Origin: Chlorops oryzae
Taxonomy: Eukaryota; Arthropoda; Insecta; Diptera; Chloropidae
Direction: 5' to 3'
DNA: 64,000 bases
Assembly: GCA_020466095.1 (NCBI GenBank)
Contig: CM035806.1
Location: 110,418,139-110,482,138 of the forward strand
Below, piece after piece: positions 1 to 10,617 of this stretch. How positions within the stretch are numbered: the stretch's first letter is position 1; each line of letters starts with the position of its first letter. A program made the translations under genes and the position numbers. Below the pieces are notes generated by a model. That model searched no databases. It had not been told where the DNA came from and saw only the letters and a program-made list of their open reading frames with translations.

Positions 1-76
1 TAAATAAATAAAAAAAAAAAAAAATAAAAATAAAAATAAAAAAAATTATTATTTTATATTATCATTAATTTTGTAA
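1..76 (+). other. A-rich leader before gag
   Basis: Almost pure A with scattered single T, ending just before the gag ATG. The upstream LTR and primer-binding site of this retrotransposon lie outside the window. Similar A-rich tracts recur before the third ORF (5275-5505). Confidence 0.5.
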
Positions 77-1447
77 ATGGAAAAGTTTATTCTATCATAT
101 CCAGTAGATCAGAGAATAACAAGAAACAAATATAAACAATTCCAGGAGCAACAAAATTTAAACAAAAATACAGATCCAGCAATTTCAAGTAAGCAAATTG
201 AGATTGCAAGCCCAACAAATAAATCTTTGAATTTTTCAAAAAAATTAGACTTACTCTGTGAAATGGCAGGTGATCACGACATAGAAGAAGAAGTAGGCCA
301 GCACCAGATTTCAACTCAGAATAACTCAAGTGAGCAGATTGAGCAAGGATTAAGAGAAATGCAACTGCAAGATAAGGGAAATCAGGAAAATGATGTTGCT
401 AACAATGCAGGAACATCGATGCAAATGCAACTAATTGATATTCCACGTATGCTGAACGAGCAAAATCGAGTAGTGGTAGATTGTATTCAAGAATGTAAAA
501 ATCTACAAAGAAGGGTGGACAGATTTGAAAATCAATTAGGGAATGTAGCAGGCAGTGTTTCCCAACCTGGTAGGTGTCCCCAATCAACCCCTACGATACA
601 AGCTCCTGTTCCAATACAGCAAATGATTCCGAATGAACATTTTGAGCATTCTCGAATAAATGAGACATTAAGCCGTAATGAGATCGAAAGAATGAATAGA
701 TTTGATCTAAATAAGTGGCACATAAAGTACGACGGAACCAATAAAGACATGACGGTAGAGAGTTTTTTGTTCAGGGTAGAAAGAATGGCTGAAAACCACG
801 GTGTCTCAGATGCTAATCTGCTGAATAATTTTCATTGTTTATTGAAGGATAGTGCCTCCAAATGGTATTGGCAGCTCTTAGAGGACAATAAACATAATGT
901 CAGTTTCAGTTACGTAAATGTCAGGCGCGAACTTCTTAACCACTTTCAATCATCGCAAACCGATTTCGAAATAATTCGAGAACTAGTGGAGCGGAAGCAA
1001 CAATCGGGGGAACTCTTTGAGGAATTCTATTCAGATATACATAATATCAGTTTTCGACTACAAAAAAGTATACCTGAGAAAGAATTAGTCAATATAATCA
1101 AGAATAACCTACGAGGGCAACTAGCAACCATGATGTTCTCCAGCCAGGCAGCTACGCTGTCTGAATTCAAATCAGAATGTAAGAAGGCTGAAAAAGTCTT
1201 ACGTGAGTCTAGGCCAAAGCCAAAGCAGGTTAACGAACTGTGCCATTACGAAAACCCTGTAGAATCGGATCCGTCAGTAGCACAAAATATAAGCATTGAA
1301 GCTCTTGAGCCAAATCGATTCCCTGTAAAGGCCGAAAATCAGAAATTTAAAAATGAATTAATTCAACAAAAACGATTCATACCCAATAATAACTCAACAC
1401 CTCAACATGAAAAAAAATCACATTGTGTCCATCTCCATTCCATCTGA
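77..1447 (+). CDS. gag: Gag polyprotein (capsid part) of Ty3/gypsy element
   Basis: 456 codons from an ATG right after the A-rich leader. Residues 1-150 are polar and low-complexity. Residues about 210-365 look like a retrotransposon Gag capsid domain, with the pattern W-x2-K-Y-D-G near 213 followed by F-L-F-R-V-E and W-Y-W-Q-L. The lysine-rich tail should lead into a CCHC zinc knuckle, but this frame stops at 1445-1447 just before it. The expected continuation is in other frames (see 1407-1649). Gag packages element RNA into particles in the cytoplasm. The early stop looks like a small indel in this copy or a base-calling error, as the next 250 bases still carry gag-like cysteine pairs. Confidence 0.75.
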   Translation: MEKFILSYPVDQRITRNKYKQFQEQQNLNKNTDPAISSKQIEIASPTNKSLNFSKKLDLLCEMAGDHDIEEEVGQHQISTQNNSSEQIEQGLREMQLQDKGNQENDVANNAGTSMQMQLIDIPRMLNEQNRVVVDCIQECKNLQRRVDRFENQLGNVAGSVSQPGRCPQSTPTIQAPVPIQQMIPNEHFEHSRINETLSRNEIERMNRFDLNKWHIKYDGTNKDMTVESFLFRVERMAENHGVSDANLLNNFHCLLKDSASKWYWQLLEDNKHNVSFSYVNVRRELLNHFQSSQTDFEIIRELVERKQQSGELFEEFYSDIHNISFRLQKSIPEKELVNIIKNNLRGQLATMMFSSQAATLSEFKSECKKAEKVLRESRPKPKQVNELCHYENPVESDPSVAQNISIEALEPNRFPVKAENQKFKNELIQQKRFIPNNNSTPQHEKKSHCVHLHSI

Positions 1448-1649
1448 ATTTGTGCTATGGTTGCGGTATGCCTGTGGATTTTTTTTTAAAAATGCCATCC
1501 CAAGCGATAAAAAATGTACCAGCACTTTTCATGAAATGAAATGTTTCCTGTGTGGTACCAGTGACTCATATTGCGTCTATACAGGTAGCTTGAATAAACC
1601 GAATTTAAACTACAGACTGGCGGAGGTAACCGGAGCCCCGAGTCAATAG
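1407..1649 (+). pseudogene. Gag C-terminal / zinc-knuckle region, frameshifted
   Basis: A different frame from the gag ORF. The segment around 1450-1560 has CxxC pairs (one in frame 2 near 1452-1463, one in this frame near 1544-1553) typical of a nucleocapsid zinc knuckle. The expected GH step of the CCHC motif falls on a T9/A5 homopolymer run near 1480, where the frame appears to change. The ORF ends at 1647-1649, exactly where the pol frame opens, so the normal gag-pol join is probably a programmed frameshift or in-frame fusion near here. It is either a damaged copy or a homopolymer error in the read. Confidence 0.55.
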
Positions 1650-4600
1650 TGGAAAATTCCGGAAATTTTTCGATTTTAAATCGACCACATCCAAAAAAAA
1701 TTGCCAAACAACCAGTGCAGCCAAAAACTCTACATGAGAGAAAAAAGGCATATGCAGAAGCGAGAGCAAGAATTTTCTGTGAGATAGAGAAAGAAAAGAA
1801 CAAAGAAAAAATAAATAAGAAAATGAATAAAAAATTTAAGAAAATAAATAGATTAAGAATAAAACATAAAATGCATAGAAAGTTTAGAAATAAGGTTATA
1901 TCGTCCGTCCGTACATTAGAAGGAGATAATAGATTATTTGCAAACACGAAAATAGGGGGGATTGAAATTATGGCATTGCTTGATTCAGGCGCAACCACAA
2001 GCTGCATCGGAGCAGGTGGTATGAAGCTATTAGAAAACCGCGAGAAAGATATTGTGAAATTGAATCGGGAGAATGTTAAGACAGCTGATGGTGGAAAAAC
2101 ACCAGTTGTGGGGGTAATAACACTACCAGTCCTCTGGAATAAGGAAACAAAGGATATGGAATTTTGTATCGTTCCCGCACTGCAACAAGATGTATATTTT
2201 GGTATAGACTTCTGGTATACCTTTAAACTTGATCTTTTGGGAAAAAGTCATAACTCAGGCAGGGGAACGGTACAAGATTCCATATCCGAATTGATAATGG
2301 AGGAACCCGCCACAATGATCCGGCAACACGTATTGTCAGATTCACAAATAAGCACCTTAGAACAAGTCAAGCAGAAATTTCCATCGTTTGCAACCCAAGG
2401 CTTAGGAAAAACGCACTTAGAAGAACACAGTATAGAGGTTACCAATGAAGGCATTCCGATAAAGCAGCGCCATTATCCAGTGTCTCCTGTCATCCAGGAG
2501 ATGATTTTTGGTGAGCTAGATCGCATGCTGGCTCTCGGAGTAATAGAAGAATCTAACAGCAGCTGGAGTTCTCCTATTACCCTAGTGCGCAAACCTGGGA
2601 AAAATAGAATCTGTTTAGATGCTAGAAAAGTAAATGAACGCACGATCAAGGATGCTTACCCGCTACCAAATATTGATGGAATCCTCAGTAGACTTCAAGA
2701 GACCCGGTTCATTTCAGCCATAGATCTGAAGGATGCGTTTTGGCAAATCCCACTAGAAAAAAATTCGAGAGAGAAGACAGCTTTCACTGTGCCAGGTAGA
2801 CCATTATACCATTATACGGTCATGCCTTTTGGGCTGTGCAATGCTGCACAGCGCATGTGCCGCTTAATGGACAAAACCATTCCGGCAAAATTACGAGAGA
2901 AAGTTTTTGTCTATCTTGACGACCTATTAGTCTGCTCTAATGATTTCAAGGAGCATATTATACTCCTAACAGAAGTAGCAAAATGTCTAGCTGATGCCAA
3001 TCTCACCATAAATGTTGAAAAAAGCAAATTCTGCTATGAAGAACTCCGATACTTAGGGTTTGTAGTAGGCAATGGAAAAATTCGCACTGATGATAGTAAG
3101 ATAGAGGCCATTAAAGACTTCCCCATACCAAAATCTCCGAAACAGCTCCGCAGATTCCTTGGAATGTCGGGCTGGTATCGGAGATTCATAAAAGATTACG
3201 CAACAATCGCTGCATCATTGCATGCATGTCTTACTAAAGAGAAAATAAGACATTTCGAATTGGATAATGAAGCCTTTAAGGCATTTGAAGAATTAAAAGC
3301 ATCAATGATAAAAGCACCAGTGCTGGTGAATCCAAATTTTAAAAAACATTTTTTTATTCAATGCGATGCATCGAATGAAGGTGTGGGCGGAGTGCTATTT
3401 CAGAAGGATGAAGATGATTACGAAAGGCCCATAGCGTATATGTCCACGAAATTGAACAAGGCACAAAAAAATTATAGCGTGACGGAGTTAGAATGCTATG
3501 CCGCTATACTTTCGGTGCAACGTTTTAGGCCCTATGTTGAGGGACTTCCATTCAACATTATCACGGACCACGCTAGCCTCAAATGGCTAATGGGTCAAAA
3601 GGAGCTGTCAGGCAGATTAGCAAGATGGAGTCTTAAATTGCAAAGATACAATTTCAACATAGAGCATAGAAAGGGAGCACAAAATTTTGTTCCGGACACT
3701 CTCTCTAGAGCGCACATTGAGGAAATCAATATAAATACCCGGCTTGACGTAGATTTGTCATCAGCTAGTTTCCAATCTGTTGAATATAAAAAATTAATTG
3801 AGGAAGTAAGCAAATATCAAGATAATTTACCTGATCTTTGTGTATCGGATGGTTATTTATATAAACGGACACAACGTTCCAGTGGTGATCCGATACAAGA
3901 AGATCGGGCGTGGAAGTTGTGGGTACCAGAACCACTCCGTAACGAGTTAGTATCCAAGGCCCATTCATCAGAAGCTGCAGGTCACGGGGGCATCCAGAAA
4001 ACAGTGGAGAGACTCAAAATGAGTTATTATTGGCCAGGTTTATCTAAAGATGTACAGAAATTAATAAAGCAATGTGACATATGCAAAGAGAACGAAAGCA
4101 AAAATTTCATTAAGCGACCTCCAATGGGCGCACAGCGCCAAACAGAGAGGCCTTTTCAGCGTCTTTTTATAGATTTTATGGGACCATATCCAAGGACAAA
4201 AGATGGCAATGCCTATATTTTTGTTTGTTTGGATCACTTCTCCAAATTCGTCTTTTTAAAACCAATGCTCAAAGCCATAACTAGTGAGGTAGTGAAATAT
4301 TTAGAAAAAGACATATTCCATATATTTGGAGTACCCGAATTTATCCACTCGGATAATGGTAAGCAATTTGTCTCACACGTTTTTAAAAATCTGATGGACA
4401 AATATGAAATTGAACACATTAAAACAGCATTTTACTCGCCCCAGGCGAATGCCTCCGAGCGTGTAAATCGCTCCGTGCTTCAAATTATTCGATCATTCAT
4501 AAAGAATGATCAGCGAACATGGGACCGACATGTAAGCGAAGCCGCATTTGCTCTGCGTAGCGCTCTACATAGTGCAATAAATTTAGAGCCCTATTACGTA

Positions 4601-4993
4601 CTATTCGGGTTGCAAATGATGCAACATGGTGCATCGTATAAGCTCAGTCGATTGCTACAGACGTTGGGACAGGAGGAATTCAAAATTGAAAGCCAAATAA
4701 ATAAACAACAATTCATTCGCGAATGGGTGTTGAAGGAGTTAAGAAAGGCCCATGAGAAGGGAAAGAAAACCTACAATACCCGGTGTAGAGAGGTTAAATA
4801 CAAAGAAGGTCAGGTAGTATTCCGTAAAAATTATAAACAAAGCAATCTGGTAGAAGGCTATAATTCTAAACTTGCACCTACCAATATAAAGGCAGTAGTT
4901 CTGAAGTGTGTCGGAAATTCTTTATATGAATTGGCTAATATGACAGGTAAAAGCATTGGAACCTATCATGCTAAAGACTTATTTGTAGCTTAA
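1649..4993 (+). CDS. pol: Pol polyprotein: protease, reverse transcriptase, RNase H, integrase
   Basis: About 1114 codons without a stop. The frame opens at a GTG next to the gag stop, so no separate ATG start is expected; it is probably made by frameshift from gag. Aspartic protease: LLDSGATTS near residue 110. RT: residues about 290-470, with the KNRICLDARKVN block, the AIDLKDAFWQIPL block and YLDD near 421. RNase H: QCDASN near 571 and ITDHASLKWL. Integrase: an HHCC zinc finger (H..H near 771-778, CDIC near 810), catalytic D in FIDFMGP (about 841), D in HSDNGKQF (about 901) and E in NASERVNRS (about 935). A GPY/F-like C-terminal module ends in HAKDLFVA. By direct count, 34 residues separate the last two acids, where 35 is usual. 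All catalytic motifs look intact. Confidence 0.95.
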   Translation: MENSGNFSILNRPHPKKIAKQPVQPKTLHERKKAYAEARARIFCEIEKEKNKEKINKKMNKKFKKINRLRIKHKMHRKFRNKVISSVRTLEGDNRLFANTKIGGIEIMALLDSGATTSCIGAGGMKLLENREKDIVKLNRENVKTADGGKTPVVGVITLPVLWNKETKDMEFCIVPALQQDVYFGIDFWYTFKLDLLGKSHNSGRGTVQDSISELIMEEPATMIRQHVLSDSQISTLEQVKQKFPSFATQGLGKTHLEEHSIEVTNEGIPIKQRHYPVSPVIQEMIFGELDRMLALGVIEESNSSWSSPITLVRKPGKNRICLDARKVNERTIKDAYPLPNIDGILSRLQETRFISAIDLKDAFWQIPLEKNSREKTAFTVPGRPLYHYTVMPFGLCNAAQRMCRLMDKTIPAKLREKVFVYLDDLLVCSNDFKEHIILLTEVAKCLADANLTINVEKSKFCYEELRYLGFVVGNGKIRTDDSKIEAIKDFPIPKSPKQLRRFLGMSGWYRRFIKDYATIAASLHACLTKEKIRHFELDNEAFKAFEELKASMIKAPVLVNPNFKKHFFIQCDASNEGVGGVLFQKDEDDYERPIAYMSTKLNKAQKNYSVTELECYAAILSVQRFRPYVEGLPFNIITDHASLKWLMGQKELSGRLARWSLKLQRYNFNIEHRKGAQNFVPDTLSRAHIEEININTRLDVDLSSASFQSVEYKKLIEEVSKYQDNLPDLCVSDGYLYKRTQRSSGDPIQEDRAWKLWVPEPLRNELVSKAHSSEAAGHGGIQKTVERLKMSYYWPGLSKDVQKLIKQCDICKENESKNFIKRPPMGAQRQTERPFQRLFIDFMGPYPRTKDGNAYIFVCLDHFSKFVFLKPMLKAITSEVVKYLEKDIFHIFGVPEFIHSDNGKQFVSHVFKNLMDKYEIEHIKTAFYSPQANASERVNRSVLQIIRSFIKNDQRTWDRHVSEAAFALRSALHSAINLEPYYVLFGLQMMQHGASYKLSRLLQTLGQEEFKIESQINKQQFIREWVLKELRKAHEKGKKTYNTRCREVKYKEGQVVFRKNYKQSNLVEGYNSKLAPTNIKAVVLKCVGNSLYELANMTGKSIGTYHAKDLFVA

Positions 4994-5610
4994 CAAGATT
5001 GAGTTTCCTCAAAAGTTTTTGTTGTAAATCGGGTGTTGCGGCGAAAATCTATAGAAATAGCCCGGTTGTTGCTCAGAACTAGTAGAGCATTAGGGCGTGG
5101 ACGAGGCCACACGTTTTGACTTTGCAGAAGAGAGAGAGAGAAAGTGAAAGCATAACATTTTTGCTACGTTAGAAGAGTTTTTTTTACGGATACGTTCCAT
5201 AGCACTTACTTGTTGTTCCAAGCTATCCACTGCTATCGACGAGTCCGAGCCTGTTACGTAGCAAAATAAATAAATAAAGGTGAAAATTGGAAATAAAAAA
5301 AATAAAAAAAATAAAAATTAAAAAATAAAATAAATAAATAAAAATTTAATAATACACATTAATAAACAAACAAATCAAAATGAGATTGCACTAGGTGAGA
5401 ATGCTAAAAGAAATTGAGAAAAGAAAAGATATTAGTCTAATAATAAAAAAAATATAAAAAAAAATAAAAAATAAAAAAAAAAATAAAAAAAATAAAAAAA
5501 AAATTTTGGTGTATATTGAATGTTCTTATGCAAACAGACACACAACCAAAAGAAGAAGAAGAAGGAAGAAAGAAGGGGCATCACATAATTACTCATTACA
5601 GATAACTGCA
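4994..5610 (+). other. Spacer between pol and third ORF, very A-rich
   Basis: Contains a purine-rich GA run near 5128-5148 and two long A-rich, T-interspersed tracts (5275-5345 and 5440-5505). No coding signal. The tracts resemble the leader at 1-60. Confidence 0.5.
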
Positions 5611-6165
5611 ATGGAACCATTCAGTGAAGAGCATTTATTGCACATCCACAATACTATAAGAGAGGGGGCACACCTGACGGCTGCAATACAAAACCGTGCA
5701 ATTTTTATCAGCACACCCACACGCAGCCAAGTGGTTCCAACGGCAACAAAAACAACAAATGAAGGCGATATAATCATACGAGACAACCCAGAGCTCGAAG
5801 ATACTGATGCTTTTAACATTCATAACTCCGATGATGAGCTCAGCCTCAACGGCTATGACTATAATATAGACCTAGAGGATTTTGGTCCATATAATACTGA
5901 CCATGCCGTACCAACAGATACAAAACCAACCATCTATCCACGTCACCTAACAGACACCGAGGAAGTAGATGGGTTGCCAATGATCCTGCGTAAGATAATC
6001 CTAGAAGCAGAACGAACACGCCAGCCCGGCAAAAAGCTGCATTTTTTAAAATTTGTAAATGGCATAAGATACCAGGTGATAATACCAGTAACAGGGGAAA
6101 CAATTGTAAAAAAAACGAAACGAACAGTCCCAAACAACCCAGACAATACCACCAAATGTCAATAA
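5611..6165 (+). CDS. Third ORF of the Ty3/gypsy element, unknown function, not an envelope
   Basis: 184 codons if started at the ATG at 5611. An upstream in-frame start is possible but adds only a basic, A-rich-encoded stretch. The protein is hydrophilic and acidic in the middle (IHNSDDELSLNGYDYNIDLED). It has a basic C-terminal third (GKKLHFLKFVNGIRYQV, then KKTKRT). I see no signal peptide, membrane segment or furin-like site, so it is not an env gene. The frame ends at 6165, but a one-base shift opens a further 25-30 codons ending at about 6241 that are lysine/arginine-rich and finish with LNYTDLDTFG, so the intact protein was probably longer, with a nuclear-localisation-like tail. I do not recognise the family. 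Its position suggests an accessory protein expressed from a spliced or internal RNA. Confidence 0.65.
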   Translation: MEPFSEEHLLHIHNTIREGAHLTAAIQNRAIFISTPTRSQVVPTATKTTNEGDIIIRDNPELEDTDAFNIHNSDDELSLNGYDYNIDLEDFGPYNTDHAVPTDTKPTIYPRHLTDTEEVDGLPMILRKIILEAERTRQPGKKLHFLKFVNGIRYQVIIPVTGETIVKKTKRTVPNNPDNTTKCQ

Positions 6166-6241
6166 AAACAATAAAAAGCGAAAAGCAAGCAATAACAATA
6201 GAAATGAGCCGCCCGCAAGAAGACCCGCTTTGAACTACACG

Positions 6242-7324
6242 GACCTGGACACCTTCGGCTAAGAAAACGATGAATTGTTGTTGTTGTCAAATGAAATATA
6301 AATGAATTGAAATTTTTTTAAATGAAATGTAAATGAATTGTATATATATATATAAGATAGAGTTAAGGTGAACAGAATTAAATAACGATACATGAATTTT
6401 TCTAATTATAAGTAAAGAAAACAAACAAACATTAAGTTAAGAAGAAATGAGGCAGAGAGAAAAAAAAAAAAAAAAAAAAAAAACAAATGGATTATATATT
6501 ATATTTTTTTTTACCAGACTCACCTTCCTGAATCCACCCACACGTTCACTTCACTTTTTTTGTTTTTTTTTAGTTTTAAGTATTCGTAGATTAGTTTTAA
6601 GTTTATATTTGGTGTTTAGAACAATCATAAAAACACTTTCACTATTTGCACTCGCGGAAGCAATGTATGCCATTGTTACGAATGAAGGGAAACAAGATCA
6701 GAAAAACAGAAATGTCATATCGGAAAATGTGAAATGTCAGATCGGAAAGAGAGAAAGAGAAGGAGATATTATGACTGGAAAGAGACAATAGGAGAACAGG
6801 CCCAACCCCTTTTCAGGGTTGCAATTTTACAGTTAGAAAATTTAAATTTGCAATTCAAAAATAATTAAATCAAAACTGAAGATATGGAACATCAAAGATG
6901 AGGCCTTGAATCACTACCCAGGCAGTAATGAAGATTCATAGGCAGGAAACTGCTGGAAAGGATGTATAAAACACGATTCCAGAAAAATCACAACAACAAC
7001 TTACTAATGGTGAAAAACCTTAACCCACACATCGAAAGTAGGGAAATGTTATTAAGTTGCTGTTGGGAAAACTATAAAAGGAAATGCATTCCGAGAAAGT
7101 TTTAGATTTGCAATAGCGTTCTGGACGTGCAATCAAACTTCAAAAAGCTTCCAAGAGGTTGTCCTTGCGGAACAAAGAAACCTTTTTTCCTTCTTTTTTT
7201 TTGAATTGTCTAAAAATAAAAATTTCCATTTTTTTTTTTTTTTCCTCTTTTTAAACGTGCAAAGGATCCCAGGTATGAATCCTTAAAGAAAAGAACATTC
7301 AATATAATCAGGATGTTTTTCTGA

Positions 7325-7361
<37 letters not shown>

Positions 7362-8570
7362 TATAAAAAAACAGAAAAAGAATAAAGCAATAAAAATTGC
7401 AATAAATTAATAAAAGCGGAAACTCATCTAGTGCAATGCAATTTCTAAATCGACATTTCAAATTTTCCCGTTAAATATTTTAAATAAAGGAGAAATAAAG
7501 AAAAAGAATTTAGCATTCCTTTTTTTTTTTTTTTTTTTTTTTTAATTTTTACTTTTATGATGTGATGGTGCTACTGTGAAAAGAGTGAGGAAAAATGAAG
7601 AATATCCATATAATTTCAAATGCCTAAATTTCCGGGCAAAAACATAAAAGCTTTCGTTTTCCTTTCTTTCTTTCTTTTTTTTACCACCACACCATATATT
7701 TTTTTTGTAAAATTATTACCGATTCCTTTTGTTTCTGTTTCTCTCTCTTTGTTCTGAATAAAGAGTGCCCCAGTATGAACGTGAGTCACACATCGATTAG
7801 TGTAAAGTGTTCTTAGTAAATTTTTATTTAAATACAAAAAAAATGATTAGGATAACAGTGGACCTAATAAATATATATATATTTCAATTTGTTACAAACT
7901 AAAAAGAAATTTTTTTACTAATAATAAATATAAAAGAAAAGAAAATTAATATGAATTTTAGTTTTGTTATTTCTTTGAATTTATGCACACAGGTTCAAAT
8001 GACTGAATAAGTCCTTTGACCTTTTGGAGTCTCTTTCAGGTATACTGAAGGGTATTGTTGAACTGACATGGACCAACGGACGCTGACGTAATACAGACGA
8101 ATTCGGACTGAAGCATGGGGAGAGCACTCAAAGTAAAGCAGGAGCCATAGTGCTCTCACGGACTATGTGCCGCTGTAATGCACATAGTGGGAGGGATGCT
8201 CCAGACACAGGACAGGGACGGTAGGCGGTGTGAATATTAAGGGGGGACCTAGATTTTTTGCTATTTTTATTGTGTGAAAGGAGGAATGGATGAGGGAGTA
8301 TGGGTAGTGAATGTGTGTGAGCTATTATGATTGATTAGGGTGCATAAAAAAAAAAATAGGAAAAATTAGGGTGCATGAATTTTTCTTTTGGACAGATAGG
8401 TATTTGTATAGTCCAATCTTTACTTACATTTTCTTCATTTCAGGTCATCTCACTGAGTTCATTTTTCTTTTTATCTTCTTTTTCCAACTTCTTACTATAC
8501 TTCCACTTTTTTTATATTTTTTTTCTTTGAACCTATCGACGGCACAATTTTATGTATAACTGGAGGCGGT
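6242..8570 (+). other. 3' non-coding region of the gypsy element, homopolymer-rich; 3' LTR not delimited
   Basis: No coding signal. It holds many homopolymers and simple repeats: poly(A) near 6460-6484 and 7327-7357, poly(T) near 7229-7244 and 7519-7543. Two purine tracts could serve as a polypurine tract: GTGGGAGGGA near 8187-8197 followed by TGCT, and AAGGGGGGA near 8240-8249. Without the 5' LTR neither can be confirmed. Around 8566-8654 a GC-richer stretch runs from TGTTG to CAACA, which looks LTR-like or like a small element, but it is not proved. Confidence 0.35.
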
Positions 8571-8814
8571 GTTGAAGCGGTGTGGCAAGACCCCACGCCG
8601 ACGGCGAGCTAGCCGGAGTCGAAGCCACTGTGCCGAACCGCCGCAACGCACAACACTCACACAGTCTACTAAGTTACAGGTACTCTACGGTTTTATTGGC
8701 TGCTTGTGATCATAGGTATGTAGATTGAGTTAGATTCAGAACAATATGTAACAATGACTTTGGTTCTTAGATGCAAGTTTACATACCTCAATATAGGATC
8801 AGCAGGATGAAATA

Positions 8815-9313
8815 ATGATTCTTATATATTTGAGAGCAGTTCACTGAAACGCTTCCATGAAAACAGCGATACATTTGAAATGCATAAAAAAGTTATCGGC
8901 ACAAAATAGTGCCAGTTGTTCTAATGGGCGATTCAGCGTTCAGGTTATCACACTATATGATGAAGCCATATCCATTTAAACAAAAACAGCCGGATATCAA
9001 AAAAAATTTCAACTACCACCTAAGTAAATGCCGTAGAGTAATTGAAAATGCTTTCGGACAACTAAAAGCACGGTTTCGAAAAATTGGAAAAGGCCTGGAA
9101 ATCGCACCTAAAAATTGCAACAAAGTGATTAAAGCTTGCTGTTTACTTCACAATTTTTTGCAAGAAGAAAATGACCACGTTCATTCATCTTGGATTGCTG
9201 AATATAATTCAACAGCCCGACCTATACAGCCCAGTCACAGAACAAGAAGAGGCGAAAAAGACGACCATGCAAACACCATCCGAAATGCTATTGCTCTAAG
9301 TTTCGGTAAGTAA
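8815..9313 (+). pseudogene. PIF/Harbinger transposase, C-terminal part (HARBI1-like)
   Basis: The DDE_Tnp_4-type end of a Harbinger transposase. From 8815 an upstream frame reads into an ESSSLKR-type segment, then hits a stop and frame change near 8908. From 8909 the frame reads VVLMGDSAFRLSHYMMKPYPF, containing a catalytic D, and continues to RRVIENAFGQLKARFR, containing the catalytic E. It ends with a RNAIALSFG tail at 9313. The N-terminal half, including the HTH and first catalytic D, is missing. It lies tail-to-tail with a SANT-like gene on the other strand (9368-10060), the usual two-gene layout of this superfamily. The copy is dead. Confidence 0.85.
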
Positions 9314-9367
9314 AACATTTTTATTAAGTACATTTATTTCTAATTTATATAAAAACGATGGTACATA

Positions 9368-10060
9368 TTATTTATTTTCAGCAAGTGTTTTTAATATTTT
9401 CATGAATTCTCTGTCATTTTCATTTTGTTGTTCCACAAAAGCTCCAAAATCACGGCACAAGTTCTGTAAAAGGCCCAGCTGTGCTTCTCCTTGTGTTGTG
9501 TGTTTTTCAATGTTTTCATTTAAATTCAAAAGCAATTTTTTTTCAAATCGATTACCTTTTTTCTTTTTAGCTGACTCAGGATTCGATGCCTCACTCATTG
9601 ACGATGGGGATATCTCTGGTATGGGCACAAACATAGAAGTTGATGGCGATGGTAATGCCGGTGACAATGACGAAACTGTTGATCCACTTGAAATAGATGT
9701 TTGATACTCCTACATAAATAAATAAATATATTGAAAAATCTATTTGATCCAAAAACTTCCTTTTTTACTTACGAAAGTCTCCATGATGGAACTGTTGTTA
9801 GAAGCGTTGCTGCTAATAATTCTGTGAACTTTTTCAAAGAAGGCCCAAGTTGAGGGACTGCCGCTGTGAATTTTCCTCCCATGCACTTCGCAATCTCAGA
9901 ATACATATACATGGGAATTGCGTTTTTGCTTTCGCAATTCTGGTTCATATACTTCCCAAAGTTCAATAGCCTGCAAGTCTTCCTCCTCGGACCATGCTTT
10001 TCTCCTTTTTATATCTACGTCCTTCCTTTTCTTCGTAGGCGGTTCCAGTAGCTATAAAAC
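9368..10060 (-). pseudogene. SANT/Myb-like partner protein of the Harbinger element, two exons
   Basis: On the minus strand, from about 10060, a basic stretch is followed by a Myb/SANT-like start (AWSEEEDLQAIELWEVYEP). A frame change near 9930 leads to SEIAKCMGGKFTA and then a STWAFFEKVH segment. A clean intron follows: GTAAGT near 9771 down to an AG near 9712. The second exon (9711-9368) encodes a Ser/Pro-rich linker and a coiled-coil-like tail ending in MKILKTLAENK. In PIF/Harbinger elements this second protein binds DNA and helps the transposase reach the nucleus and element ends. The frameshift and missing trihelix part mark it as a decayed copy. Confidence 0.7.
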
Positions 10061-10617
10061 GGTGAATAACGATTTCATTAATGATTTTCATAAACAATTT
10101 TTGCTTTTTATTTGTTATAAACACTTACATCTTTCTCCATTTTCCACAAACTGCGCCAGAAATCAAACAGCTGTGAGCACTATGTTGCAGAGAACCACTT
10201 TTTTTTGGTACTTTTTCACCAATGTTGCAGCGAAAGTTTCTAAAATTTTGCATATAGCTGTGCATTTATAGTGCTCTAAATGCATTTAAATGCACAGATA
10301 AATGAAAAATTTAGCTCTAAACGCGCATTTAGGTGCTAGTCTGAAAAGGGCATTAGCCTCAGTTCGGCTAGGAATGGAAAACTCCATATAAAAAAAAACT
10401 CTTTCAGAAATTTCACGCGGCATTTCTGACGGCTGGCCTCAGTTCAGGGAAAAAAGTATCATAATATTTACGTCCTTTTTCGCCGAAAAATGCACATTGA
10501 AACCCAGGCTTTTCTAGGAGAAATAATTGAAGCTCAATTATTTCTCTCAGAAATCTGACAGTTGATGTCAAAATAACTTGGCAGGAACCCAACGCAACAC
10601 ACACACAATTTGGATAG
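10061..10617. other. Harbinger 3' flank and short non-coding interval
   Basis: No coding signal. Around 10260-10345 are several ATGCATTTA-type words and a possible terminal motif with TAA near 10345 (read on the minus strand as TGCCCTTTTCAGACTAG), which could be the right terminus of the Harbinger copy. The matching left terminus was not found. Confidence 0.25.

Larger units (their letters stand above)
1..8570 (+). mobile_element. Ty3/gypsy LTR retrotransposon, 5' end outside window
   Basis: Gag, pol and a third ORF run in order on the plus strand, with the protease-RT-RNase H-integrase order of Ty3/gypsy (Metaviridae-type) elements. The RT context around the YLDD box and the integrase end SPQANASERVNRS recall the Osvaldo/Ulysses group of fly elements; that placement is from memory and is low confidence. 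The 5' LTR is missing, so the 3' LTR cannot be proved by comparison, and the right limit given here is a guess. The pol ORF is free of stops, which suggests a fairly young copy. Confidence 0.75.

Noticed and set aside
5611..6165. Envelope gene of an errantivirus
   Set aside because: No signal peptide, transmembrane segment or cleavage site in the ORF.
6447..6791. 114-residue ORF after the third gypsy ORF
   Set aside because: Begins in a poly(A)-coded lysine run and has no protein-like composition.
8566..8654. TGTTG...CAACA stretch as a solo LTR
   Set aside because: Only 89 bp, no second copy in the window and no clear duplication.
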